Below are positions 9,588-18,700 of a stretch of 64,000 nucleotides of DNA, piece by piece (within the stretch, counting starts at the first letter, position 1; each line of letters begins with the position of its first letter). The stretch spans positions 29,482-93,481 of the forward strand of contig JAICUB010000027.1 in NCBI GenBank assembly GCA_025936045.1. Reading direction: 5' to 3'. The notes beneath the pieces are model-generated. The model saw nothing but the letters and a program-made list of their open reading frames with translations. It was not told the DNA's origin and searched no databases. A program made the translations under genes and the position numbers. The DNA comes from Polyangiaceae bacterium (lineage in GTDB: Bacteria > Myxococcota_A > Polyangia > Polyangiales > Polyangiaceae).

Positions 9588-10549
9588 GTCTTCGGCCGAG
9601 CGGGCTTCGCCGCTTTGGACTTCTTCTTGGGGGCCGGCTTCAGCGTGAGCGTGATGAAGTCGCGTACGTCGAAGAGATCACGTGGCAGCTCCCCGTGCTC
9701 GCTCAGCTTGTTGGCAATCACGCGCACGATGGCGAGGAAGCTCGCGTAACCCGAGCCGTTCGGCTGAGCCGCGACGGGACGGTGCGAGATGGTCGCCTTC
9801 ATTTGCTTACGGAAGGTCGTCGACTCCACGCAGACGTGGTCGGTCGGATAAACCACGGCGGAGAGCGCGGTCGCGAGCTCCCAGCGTGGCGGCGCACCGA
9901 AAGCCGCGGTGAAGGCCGAGCAGAAACGATCGAAACGCACGTCGTACGCGGCGGCGCCGTGAAGCAGCTCGCGCACCGCGAGCGCGAGGGCCCGCTTCTG
10001 TTCTTCGCCCGGCTGCTTCAGCTTCAACTGAGCCGCGGACACCAGATCCGTGTGGCTCAGCACCTTCGCGACCGACTCCCAGATTTGCCCGAACTTTTGG
10101 GCACTCACGAGCGTGTCGAGGCTTGCCTGCGCCAAGACCTGGCGCGCTTCCTCGATCAGCGGCGCACGGTGCTGTGGCGCCCGCGCCGGCGCGCCCTCAC
10201 CGCGAATGTCCGCCACCCATCGCGGATCGGAAAATCCGCCCGGGAACGCGGCGTGGAACGTGCGGAGCTGCTCCCCGAAATCCAGGCCACCGGGACGGGC
10301 CCCCTCGCTCGGCGAACGGGCCGCCAAAATACCGCGCAGGCGCGCGTACGCCGCCCGCTCTTGATCGCTCGGCTCTTCGACCTTGAGCATCATCGCGGTG
10401 AAGCCGCTCGCGAGCGTCCGCTCGTCCCCGTTTTCGAAGAGGTAGCGATGCTTGCCGTCTTTTTCGCCCGCGAAGATGCCGACGCCCCACTCTGCTCGCA
10501 TTGAATGTCGAAGCAGGGGCGGGAACGGATTCTCGATAGATGTCGTCAT
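9578..10549 (-). CDS. Uncharacterised 323-aa protein with Lys-rich tail
   Basis: The ATG at 10549 was chosen because GGGAAAGG lies just upstream; an earlier in-frame codon at 10660 has no such site. The N-terminus (RAEWGVGIFAGE then YLFENGDERTL) resembles small beta-barrel Tudor/DUF3553-like modules that read as a position-then-Val pattern, but this is only a visual likeness. The middle is helical and charged. The last 20 residues are Lys/Pro/Ala-rich (KKKSKAAKPARPK), a basic tail often used for nucleic-acid or surface binding. It is convergent with the three-gene giant module and divergent from the RRM protein, with which it shares a leader sequence. No function assigned. Confidence 0.8.
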   Translation of the reverse strand: MTTSIENPFPPLLRHSMRAEWGVGIFAGEKDGKHRYLFENGDERTLASGFTAMMLKVEEPSDQERAAYARLRGILAARSPSEGARPGGLDFGEQLRTFHAAFPGGFSDPRWVADIRGEGAPARAPQHRAPLIEEARQVLAQASLDTLVSAQKFGQIWESVAKVLSHTDLVSAAQLKLKQPGEEQKRALALAVRELLHGAAAYDVRFDRFCSAFTAAFGAPPRWELATALSAVVYPTDHVCVESTTFRKQMKATISHRPVAAQPNGSGYASFLAIVRVIANKLSEHGELPRDLFDVRDFITLTLKPAPKKKSKAAKPARPKTTE

Positions 10550-10779
10550 GGGTAAACCTTTCCCGAAATGCGACAGCGCAAATTCGTTGCGCGGCACTTC
10601 TGAGGCGAAACCGCGGCTCGTCGGCTCTCGAGGGCGACGGCTTAAAACGAAGACTAGCACGAACCGGGCCCACGCGCACGAACTCCCGAATTTCTCGGGT
10701 CCGCCAAAGAACGTTTGTGCGGCGCCGAAATCCAGAGTAAGCGCTCGGACCCGGATCAGGCTTCGGAAAGGTTACCTTG
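10548..10779. promoter_or_regulatory. Divergent intergenic region with matched leaders
   Basis: The two divergent genes have nearly the same sequence over their ribosome-binding site and start: TTCGGGAAAGGTTTACCCATG less its last base on the minus strand, and TTCGGAAAGGTTACCTTG on the plus strand. Together they make an imperfect inverted repeat enclosing a ~200-bp promoter region. No clear -35/-10 pair was identified. Confidence 0.45.
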
Positions 10780-11157
10780 GGAAATCGGCTGTTTGTTGGC
10801 AATCTATCGTTTGGAACAACTCAGGCGGACCTCGAAGCGGCGTTCGCTGCCGCGGGCGAGGTGCGGGAGGTAGCAATCCCCGTCGACCGCACGACAGGTC
10901 AACCGCGAGGCTTTGCCTTCGTGACGATGGCCAACGCAGAGGCGACCGCTAACGCGATCTCCCAACTCAACGGCGCCACGTTGGACGGCCGCGAGATTCG
11001 CGTCGACGAGGCTCAGGAGCGCTCGGGCGGCGGCGGTGGCGGCGGCTTTCGCGGCGGCGGCGGCGGCGGTGGTCGCGGCGGCGGGTTCGGTGGCGGCCGC
11101 GGCGGCGGGCGCAAGGGCGGCGGCGGAAGCCGTCGCGGTAGCCGCGATCGCTTCTGA
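10777..11157 (+). CDS. RRM RNA-binding protein with glycine-rich tail
   Basis: A single RNA-recognition motif fills residues 1-80: RNP2 is LFVGNLSF near the start and RNP1 is RGFAFVTM near residue 45, both with the aromatic residues that stack on RNA. The tail (about 85-126) is Gly/Arg-rich (GGGRGGGFGGG type) and should be disordered. This is the architecture of bacterial Rbp proteins known from cyanobacteria and myxobacteria, where they bind single-stranded RNA and some respond to cold. The start is TTG at 10777, fixed by GGAAAGG five bases upstream and by homology to the usual xxRLFVGNL beginning. Single gene; a hairpin follows. Confidence 0.93.
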   Translation: MGNRLFVGNLSFGTTQADLEAAFAAAGEVREVAIPVDRTTGQPRGFAFVTMANAEATANAISQLNGATLDGREIRVDEAQERSGGGGGGGFRGGGGGGGRGGGFGGGRGGGRKGGGGSRRGSRDRF

Positions 11158-11208
11158 GCGGTAGGGCTAGGCGAGCGACAGCGCCCTCGCGCGGCGGTTC
11201 TTCTGGCG

Positions 11209-11232
11209 CGAGCAAGCCGTAGCGCTTGCTCG
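11209..11232. terminator. Hairpin between convergent genes
   Basis: CGAGCAAG (11209-11216) and CTTGCTCG (11225-11232) form a perfect 8-bp stem with an 8-nt loop between the RRM gene and the convergent Cys-rich lipoprotein gene. No T-run follows. Plausible bidirectional terminator. Confidence 0.45.
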
Positions 11233-11234
11233 TG

Positions 11235-13874
11235 TCAGGGCGACTGCGCGGGGGCGAGCACGACCGCCAGGTGTGTCAATCGCCCGGGGTTCGGGTCGCT
11301 CCACGACGGAACGTAGCTTGCCGCCGCGGGCAACACGGGTGAAGCGGCGGTCACCAGCATTCCGAACGCGCGCATCGGTGCGTTGCCGCTATTGGGCGGA
11401 TAGAACGTGAGCGGCGCCGTGGCCATCGTCTCGATGAGGGTGAGGTTCGCTGCGGGTGTCACCGACCAGGCTGGGCAGCCGCTCGAGCTTGCGCCTACCG
11501 CACACGTTCTCGTGTCCCAATAGTCCGAGATGAAACTATAAATGACCGAGCCGCTCACGGCGACGGGCAGCGTGGGCGCGACCACGCCGGGGTCGGCCGG
11601 ATCCGGCGCGCCGAGGAAACCGCCCGCCGAGCTCGTGACGGGCATGGTCTGCCGCACGCCATTGAGCTGAAGGACCTGCGCAACGACGACATGGGCCGGA
11701 CCGGTCGACCCGCCGATGCCGAGCGTCACCGGGGCGCCGTCGGCCGCGGCGTCCCCGAGGGGCAGGTAGTAGACGAACAGGTCGGGACTCCAGCCGTCGT
11801 CCACACCCGCCTGCGATGGCCCCGCGAGCATGTTCTGATTGCCGAACGTCACCGCGCCCGGGCGGGCGCCCGCGATGCCGGCGCTCACCGCGTTGCTCCT
11901 CAGGGCGTCGGAGACGATCGCGACGAGCACGAGCCGGTTGGTCCCCGCATGCGGCGTCACGTTGAACGAAAGCGAGCCCGCGGCTGCGGTGGCCGTCGGG
12001 TAGGGGCTCGTGTTGGCGAGCGTGATTTTCGCCTGACATTGATACTTGCCGCCGCTCGGGACGCAGTTCGGCGTCGCGCCGGCGCACGCGTTGTCGCAGG
12101 CGCCGCAGTTGAGTGCGGTGGTGATGTCGGTCTCACAGCCGTTCTCGTTCTCGCCGTCGCAGGAGAGGTGGTTCGCATCGCACGTCGGCGCGTCGCACTT
12201 TGCGTTGGTGCACGAGGTCGTGAGAGCGCCCGCGCTCGAGCACGTCCCGGTGCAGCTCCCGCAGTGCTGCACGCTGCTCGAAACGTCCGTCTCGCAGCCG
12301 TCGGCGGCGTTGCAATCCGCGTGGTTCTTCGAGCACTCGTCGACCATGCAGCTCGAGTTCACACAGGCGGCCGTGGCGTTCGGAACGTTGCACGCGTTGG
12401 TGCACCCGCCGCAGTGGTCCGGATCGCTCGTCGTGTCCGTCTCGCAACCGTTCGAAACTTTGCCGTCGCAGTCGTGGAAGCCGCCCTCGCAGTTCAGGGC
12501 GCAGACACCGGCGGCACACGTTCCCGTCCCGTGCGCGACGACGTCGCACCGCAACGCGCAGCCGCCACAGTTTTTCGCGTCGCCGAGGAGGTTCGTCTCG
12601 CAGCCGGTCGAGTACCCTCCGTCCTCGGCGCCGGAGTCGCAGTTGTCGAAACCTCGGTCGCAGCTCGTGATCGCGCACTCGCCGTCCACGCACTCGGCCT
12701 TGCCGTTGGCCGCTCCGCAAATGTTCCCGCAGCGGCCGCAATTCGACGGATCGTTGCGCAGGTTCGTCTCGCATTTCTGATCGCCGTCGCAGTCCCCGAG
12801 CCCGTCACCGCAATCCGTGTGGCCGCACTTCCCGTCGATGCAGTTCGGCGTGCCGTCCGTGTCGGGGCACGCTTTCCCGCAAGCGCCGCAGTTCTCGACG
12901 TCGTTCAGCGAAGCCTCGCAGCCGGTGGCCGGATCGCCATCGCAGTCCCCGAAGTCGCCGTCGCACTCGAGCATGCACTTCGCGTTCACGCACCGGGGCG
13001 TACCGTGAAAATCGGGGCAGACGTTGCCGCAGCCACCGCAGTTCGCGCTGTCGATGCCGCCGTTTACCTCGCAGCCGTCGTCGTCGTCGGTATTGCAACG
13101 GAGCCACGGCTTGACGCACTCGTCGATCTGGCAAACCCCGCCCGTGCAGCTCGAGTTCGCGTGAGACAAGTCGCAGACGTGCCCGCAAGCGCCACAGTTG
13201 TCGGCGGAAGCGAGCAGGTTCGTCTCGCAAGGCGCGTCGAGGTCGCCGTCGCACTCGTCCGTACCCCGCTTGCAATTGAGCGCGCACACCTCCGTCGACG
13301 AGTCGCAGAGGCCGCTCTCACAATCCGTCGCGACGGAACAAGGCGTGCCGATGGCACAGCCGTCATCGCAAAACGCGCCGCCACAGTCCGCGCCGAGCTC
13401 GTCCGCGTTGCGGACCCCATCCATGCACGTGGCGCTGGCGCAGAGTCCGTCTTCGGCGCACACCTTGCTCTGACAATCGCGCGCGTCCAGGCACGGCTGG
13501 CCGTCGCGGCACGGATCGCAACCGCCGCCACAATCGATGCCCGTCTCGTCGCCGTCCAGAACGCTGTTTTCACAGCCAGGCTGCTGGCAAAATCCGGCGA
13601 TGCAGCGGCCGTCCGCGCAGTCCGACGGGTAGACGCACTGGCGGCCGAGCTCGCAGCCATGGCAGTCCTCGCCGCCGCAGTCGATGTCCGTCTCCCCAAG
13701 AGCGGTATCGGGCTTTTGATTGTTGCAGTGGTCGACCGTATCGGCGACGAAATGATATTCCGGTGTGGAACACGCGAGCGCGACGAGGAACGCCGCCGCC
13801 GCCGCCACCGTCAGCGCGCGGCGAGCACCGAGGCCGAGCAAGGTCACCGGCGCGAAGGTTACACCTTGGACCAC
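11235..13874 (-). CDS. Cys-rich tandem-repeat lipoprotein
   Basis: The N-terminus is a lipoprotein signal ending in the lipobox LVALAC, so the mature protein should be lipid-anchored. Residues about 40-640 consist of Cys-rich repeats (units such as DPSNCGRCGNIC, each with C-x2-C-x3-C and a spaced Asp/Gly-rich DCDGD loop). These would be disulfide-locked and possibly Ca-binding, a pattern common in large myxobacterial surface proteins. The C-terminal ~230 residues are Cys-poor and beta-rich (LVLVAIVSDALRS, PAHVVVAQVLQL), probably a globular domain. The GTG at 13874 overlaps a repeat element; a GTG at 13847 would give a tidier signal peptide and may be the real start. Likely surface adhesion or scaffolding; ligand unknown. 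Confidence 0.88.
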   Translation of the reverse strand: MVQGVTFAPVTLLGLGARRALTVAAAAAFLVALACSTPEYHFVADTVDHCNNQKPDTALGETDIDCGGEDCHGCELGRQCVYPSDCADGRCIAGFCQQPGCENSVLDGDETGIDCGGGCDPCRDGQPCLDARDCQSKVCAEDGLCASATCMDGVRNADELGADCGGAFCDDGCAIGTPCSVATDCESGLCDSSTEVCALNCKRGTDECDGDLDAPCETNLLASADNCGACGHVCDLSHANSSCTGGVCQIDECVKPWLRCNTDDDDGCEVNGGIDSANCGGCGNVCPDFHGTPRCVNAKCMLECDGDFGDCDGDPATGCEASLNDVENCGACGKACPDTDGTPNCIDGKCGHTDCGDGLGDCDGDQKCETNLRNDPSNCGRCGNICGAANGKAECVDGECAITSCDRGFDNCDSGAEDGGYSTGCETNLLGDAKNCGGCALRCDVVAHGTGTCAAGVCALNCEGGFHDCDGKVSNGCETDTTSDPDHCGGCTNACNVPNATAACVNSSCMVDECSKNHADCNAADGCETDVSSSVQHCGSCTGTCSSAGALTTSCTNAKCDAPTCDANHLSCDGENENGCETDITTALNCGACDNACAGATPNCVPSGGKYQCQAKITLANTSPYPTATAAAGSLSFNVTPHAGTNRLVLVAIVSDALRSNAVSAGIAGARPGAVTFGNQNMLAGPSQAGVDDGWSPDLFVYYLPLGDAAADGAPVTLGIGGSTGPAHVVVAQVLQLNGVRQTMPVTSSAGGFLGAPDPADPGVVAPTLPVAVSGSVIYSFISDYWDTRTCAVGASSSGCPAWSVTPAANLTLIETMATAPLTFYPPNSGNAPMRAFGMLVTAASPVLPAAASYVPSWSDPNPGRLTHLAVVLAPAQSP

Positions 13875-13949
13875 TTGGGGCGATCGTGAATTTGGAGCTC
13901 CTTTGGGGTGACGCTCGCAAAGTTCACCGTGACGCTCGCAAAATTCACC
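13869..13949. repeat. Intergenic repeat with tandem 21-bp units
   Basis: Two adjacent 21-bp copies of GTGACGCTCGCAAARTTCAC plus a final C (13908-13928 and 13929-13949) differ at one base. Upstream, GTGAATTT (13886-13893) is an inverted partner of AAATTCAC in the second copy. The left part, GACCACT-N5-CGATCGTGAATTT (13869-13893), recurs on the other strand at 45475-45499. The element sits between divergent envelope-protein genes, so it may be an operator array or a dispersed repeat. Confidence 0.6.
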
Positions 13950-14041
13950 AGGGTTCGGCGTGATCCGTCGCCTCCCTCCGGGTATAGGCCGAACGGCCCA
14001 TTGTGCAGGTCTCGAGCGCGTGTTGTGCCTTGGGGTTCTCC

Positions 14042-15751
14042 ATGGCCATCCAGTCGAAGCATGATCGGGCGGGGCTCACGGCAACGGCGCTATTCGCGGT
14101 TTTGATCGGCGGCGCTGGCTGGGGAAGCGCGGGCTGCGGTACCGCTTCGTCTGCCACCTCCCCGAACGGATCGGGCGAGGGAGCCACGGGCGGCTCGTCG
14201 AGCGCCGGTGCTGGAACCGGTGCCGGAGGCGGTGCAGCCGGAAGTGGCGCCGCGAGTGATGCCGCAAGCGGCGGCTTCGCCAACTCCATGAGCGCGAGCG
14301 GAGGGCTCGAGGCAAGGGGAGGACAAGGCGCGGGGCTCACCGCCGGTGCGGGCGCGCCGGCACCAGAGGACCCCGCCAAAGCCCCCGTCCTGTCGGGACT
14401 GCTCGTCGAGGCCAATCCCAACAATACGCTGTCGTGCTTCGTCAGCTGGACTACGGATCTCGCCTCCACATCCGAGGTTCAGTTCGGCGTCGACGGCTAC
14501 CAGTTTCACGTCGTTCAATCCGAGTCGGTCACTGCGCACCGGGTGCTGGTCATCGGCATGCACGCGGAAACCGCGTATCTTCTCAAGGCCGTGTCGTCCA
14601 ATGCGGCAGGAGCTGCGAGCGTCGAGGGAACCTTCACTACCGGCGCGTTGCCGAGCGGACTGCCGGTTGCTACCGAGACGGTCGCCGACACGAGCGGCGC
14701 TCAGAACGGCTGGACGTTGATCAACGTGATGCCGGCGGGCGGGCGGGGCTTCGTCGGCACGGAGCCCGGCATCATGGCGATGTACGACATGGAGGGCCAG
14801 CCGGTTTGGTATTTCGTCAACGGCACCACGCCCGACGTCCGCGGCGACGTGTCCTTGCGAGTGCTCGCGAACCACAATCTGGTGCTCGGTCCTTCCTCGG
14901 GCGAGCCGCCCAAGGAGATCGACCTGGCGGGCAACGTGATTTGGCAGGGGCCGCCGTCGACGCCGGGCGGGTCATCGATGGATCCCGCGACCGCGCCGAT
15001 GTCGCACTACGCGGGCAAGCTCGAAAACGGCAACTACGTCATCTTTCGCAACCTCACCAACGGCGACGGCATCATCGGGGCACTCGTACAAGAGCTGTCG
15101 CCCGAGAACGAGGTCGTCTGGTCGTGGAACCTCTTCGATCACGAGCAACCGCCCGCGGACGCGCAAATGGACTGGTGTCACCCGAACTCGGTGACGGTCG
15201 ATCTCGTCAACGACGTGTTTTATCTGAGCTGTCGCTACCAGGGCGTCTTCAAGGTCAAGCGCTCCGGCGATCAGGCCGTGCTCTGGGAGTTGGGCGGGGA
15301 AAAGGGCGGCGACTTCACGTTCGATCCCCCGGAGGCCGCGGTTTTCGACCAACACGATCCCGAGGTCCACGCCGACGGAACCATTTTGGTGTTCGACAAT
15401 CATTATGGATATACGGCGCCTCCCGCAGGCACGACGTCGCGCGCGATCGAGTTCAAGCTCGACGAATCCGCGATGGTGGCGACGCCCACCTTCGAGTTTC
15501 CGGGCAGCTATGAAAACGTCGACGATTGGTACAGAAGCTCGTGGCTCACGCCCTACTGGGGCGACGCCGATAGGCTGGCGAACGGCAACGTCTTGGTGTG
15601 CGCGGGTCTACGCAACAACAGTGGGCAGACGCACGTGTTCGAGGTTCGCCCCTCGGACGGAGCGGTGGTGTGGCAGATCACGTTGCCCGCCGGCGACGGC
15701 TCGTACCAAGCCGAGCGCCTCTCTCCCCCGCCGCTGGTCGAGCCGATGTAG
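14042..15751 (+). CDS. Arylsulfotransferase-like (ASST) lipoprotein
   Basis: A signal peptide ends at GSAGC (lipobox), followed by a ~75-residue Gly/Ser/Ala linker and a fibronectin-III-like domain (about residues 115-205). The rest matches the arylsulfotransferase fold: DWCHPNSVTVD, VLWELGGEKGG, a QHDPEV block and TILVFDNHYGY are the hallmark blocks of the ASST / Arylsulfotran_2 beta-propeller, with the conserved His of DWCHPNS in the expected place. Family members transfer sulfate between phenolic compounds in the periplasm, but many homologues are uncharacterised, so the reaction here is inferred. The ATG at 14042 gives a proper signal; an earlier in-frame codon at 14003 does not. Divergent from the Cys-rich lipoprotein. 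Confidence 0.83.
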   Translation: MAIQSKHDRAGLTATALFAVLIGGAGWGSAGCGTASSATSPNGSGEGATGGSSSAGAGTGAGGGAAGSGAASDAASGGFANSMSASGGLEARGGQGAGLTAGAGAPAPEDPAKAPVLSGLLVEANPNNTLSCFVSWTTDLASTSEVQFGVDGYQFHVVQSESVTAHRVLVIGMHAETAYLLKAVSSNAAGAASVEGTFTTGALPSGLPVATETVADTSGAQNGWTLINVMPAGGRGFVGTEPGIMAMYDMEGQPVWYFVNGTTPDVRGDVSLRVLANHNLVLGPSSGEPPKEIDLAGNVIWQGPPSTPGGSSMDPATAPMSHYAGKLENGNYVIFRNLTNGDGIIGALVQELSPENEVVWSWNLFDHEQPPADAQMDWCHPNSVTVDLVNDVFYLSCRYQGVFKVKRSGDQAVLWELGGEKGGDFTFDPPEAAVFDQHDPEVHADGTILVFDNHYGYTAPPAGTTSRAIEFKLDESAMVATPTFEFPGSYENVDDWYRSSWLTPYWGDADRLANGNVLVCAGLRNNSGQTHVFEVRPSDGAVVWQITLPAGDGSYQAERLSPPPLVEPM

Positions 15752-15784
15752 TCTCGAGCGCCGCGCCCGTCACCCGGGGGTGCG

Positions 15785-18700
15785 TCAGTTGAGGTGGGCG
15801 CCGCTCTTTTCCATGCCGTCCTCCTGCTTCGCGCCCGTCGCCAGGAGCCGCATCAACATCTCGGGCCCGATGGGCTTCACGACGTGCTCGTCGAAGCCGG
15901 CTTGCAACGCACGCGCGCGATCCGAAGCCTGGCCGTAGCCCGTGAGCGCGATGAGGTACACGCCGGCGTGGCGTGGATTGGAACGGATTTGACGGGCAAG
16001 CTCGAAGCCGTCCATCCCCGGTAGCCCGAGGTCGATGAGCGCAACGCTCGGCTGAATTCTCGCCATCAGCTCGAGGCCGGCGGGCCCCGTATCGGCCGAG
16101 TGACATTCGCAGCCCGCCAGCGCCAAAAGCTCGCACAGCATCTCGCGCCCGTCGGCGTTGTCCTCCACCACCAAGACGCGCGCGCCAGCGGGTACGTGCG
16201 GAGCGCCGCAGCGTTTCGACGGCTCTTCCTCCGTCGCGGCCACGAGCGGCAGCCGCACGACGAACTCACTGCCCTTGCCGGGCCCGTCGCTGTGCGCGGT
16301 GACGCTGCCCCCGTGCAAGGTGACCAACGAGCGCACCAGCGTGAGCCCGAGGCCGAGCCCGCCGTCGGCGCGATCGAGCGTGCGCTGCGATTGAACGAAC
16401 AGATCGAACACCGAATCGAGCATTTCCGCAGGAATGCCCGCGCCGTCGTCGCGAACGCGGATCACGACCGCGCCGTCCTCGCGCCGGGCCGCCAGATGCA
16501 CGTGACCACCACGAACGGTGTACTTCGCGGCATTGTTCAGCAGATTGACCTGAAGCTGCTGGAGCCTCGCCGGGTCGCCCTCCACGCACAGCTCCGTGCC
16601 GTCAATCGCCACCGTGAAGTCGAGGCCGCGCGCTTCCATCGTCGGTCGCACGGCGTCGGCTGCTTCGTTGACGATCGGCGCGATGTCCACGACGCGTTTA
16701 CGGAGCTCGATCTTGTTTTGCGTGACGCGGCTCGCCTCGAGCAGATCATCGAGCAGGTGCGCCATCTGCTGCGACTGGCGATCGATGATCCAGATTAGCT
16801 TGTTCGAGTTGTCGGCTCGCGGCGCGGCTTTGACGAGTGCCGTCGCCGTCACGATCGCGCTGAGCGGATTCCTGAGCTCGTGCGACAGCATGGCGAGGAA
16901 CTGATCGCGCCGCTGTACCGCCTCTTGGATTTTCTCTTCGGCGCGCTTCTGATCGGTCACGTCGCGCAAGACGGTGATGACGCCCACCGGACGACGGGAA
17001 CCGTCGATCAGCGGATGCCGCGTGGCCACCACCCATTGTTCCCTCGCGTCGACGCTGGTCCGACGCTCGAGGCGATACGGCTGCGCGTGGCCCGTCCTCA
17101 GCACGTTTTCGTCCTCTTCGTGCGTGGCGAGCGCGACGCGATGTTCCGTCAGCTCGAACGGCGTCTTTCCGACGAGTGCGCGCGGGTCGGAGAGGCCGAA
17201 CTCGCGCGCAACCGGCTCGTTCGCGCGGATGAAGCGGCCGCGCGCGTCCTTGAAGTAGATGGCGTCGGGGACCGCGGACAGCAAGCTGTTCAAGAGGTAC
17301 CGCTCGTGGAAGAGCGCGTCTTCGGCCGTCTTGAGGCTCGAGACGTCGATCATGGTCAGCACGACGCCTTCGCTCGTGCCCTTCGCCCGATACGGCAAGA
17401 TGCGGAGGAAGAAGTAACGGCCCGTTCGATCCTGTAACTCGCGTTCGACGCGCTCGCCGCTCGCGAGCACGCGCCGGAGGTCGTCGATGAGCTCGGGATG
17501 ATCGATGTTGTGCGTGAAGGTTTCGAGCGAACGCCCGATGTCGTGGGGCAGCAAGTTGAAGGCTTCGGCGATCTGCGGAGTGAACTTGCGGACCTTGAGC
17601 TCGCGGTTCAGGAAGATCGTCCCCACGTCGGTGCTCGAGAGCAAGTTGTCCATGTCGTTCGTGAGCTCGGTGAGCTCGGCGATCTTTCGTTGGTACTCCG
17701 CGTTCACGGAGTAGAGCTCCTCGTTGACGCTCTGGAGCTCTTCGTTCGTGCTCTGGAGCTCCTCGTTCGAGGAGTGAAGCTCCTCGTTCGTCGTCTGCAG
17801 CTCCTCGTTGCTCGTTTCGAACTGCTCGATGACGGATTCGAGGTTTTCTCGAGTCGCGCTGAGCTGCGTCTCGAGCTCGGTGATTTGCGCCGAAGGTGCG
17901 CTCGTTACCTCCATTTCGGTCGGTTGCGCGGTGTCGGTCTGCGCCTCCGCTGCCACGCGCTCGAACGAGACGAGGACCCAGGGCTCTGCTTGCTTCTCGC
18001 CCAGGATCGCGGAAAGACGGACGTCGTAGTGGGCTGCGCCCTCGCCCTCGGCGTGCAGTCGGACGTTTCTGAAAACGAGCTCCGATTTCTCGTCGAACGC
18101 GCGCTTGAGTCCCCCGCTGAGCACGAGCTTCAAATCGCTCTCGACGAGGTCGAGCACGTCGGCGGTCTGTCGGCCGTCACGGTGGCGTAGGAAGCGGCTC
18201 GCTCCCCCGAAGGCGTGCAAGACCTCGCCCCGGCCGCTCACGAGTAAGCTCGGAGGCATGAAGCGATCGAGCAGCGCGTCATAGGCGCCGAGCATGTGCG
18301 CGAGTGGTTGGCGCCCGGACGGCGAGGGCAGAGCTGCCGCTCCCGGCCGGGGTTCGACCTTGCGCGGCTGGAGACGCGCATCCACGGGCGTGCGGGCGTC
18401 GCTGTACTTTTTGTAGATGCGCCAATGCTTGTCGACGACCTCGAAGTCGTGGCTCAAGACGCCGAGGCTCTCGCTCGGGCCCAGGAAGACCATGCCGTCC
18501 CGGTTCAGCCCGAAATGGAACAGGCTCAGCGCCTTCTGTTGCGCGGCTGTCTGGAGGTAGATCAGGAGATTGCGGCAGCTAATCAAATCGATGCGTGTGA
18601 AAGGAGCGTCGCGAATGACGTTGTGTGGCGCAAACACGATGAGCTGCCGAATCTCGGGGACGACCTGGTAGTCCTGCCCCCGTTGGATGAAGTAGCGCTG

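Noticed and set aside
11171..11192. Partial likeness of spacer 1 to GCGAGCGACAGCGCCCTCGC in the window
   Set aside because: Only about 11 contiguous bases match; too short and GC-biased to indicate a self-target.
11691..13889. Plus-strand 732-codon frame opposite the Cys-rich lipoprotein
   Set aside because: Repetitive Val/Ala/Arg sequence is the mirror of the Cys repeats; the minus strand has signal peptide and structured repeats.
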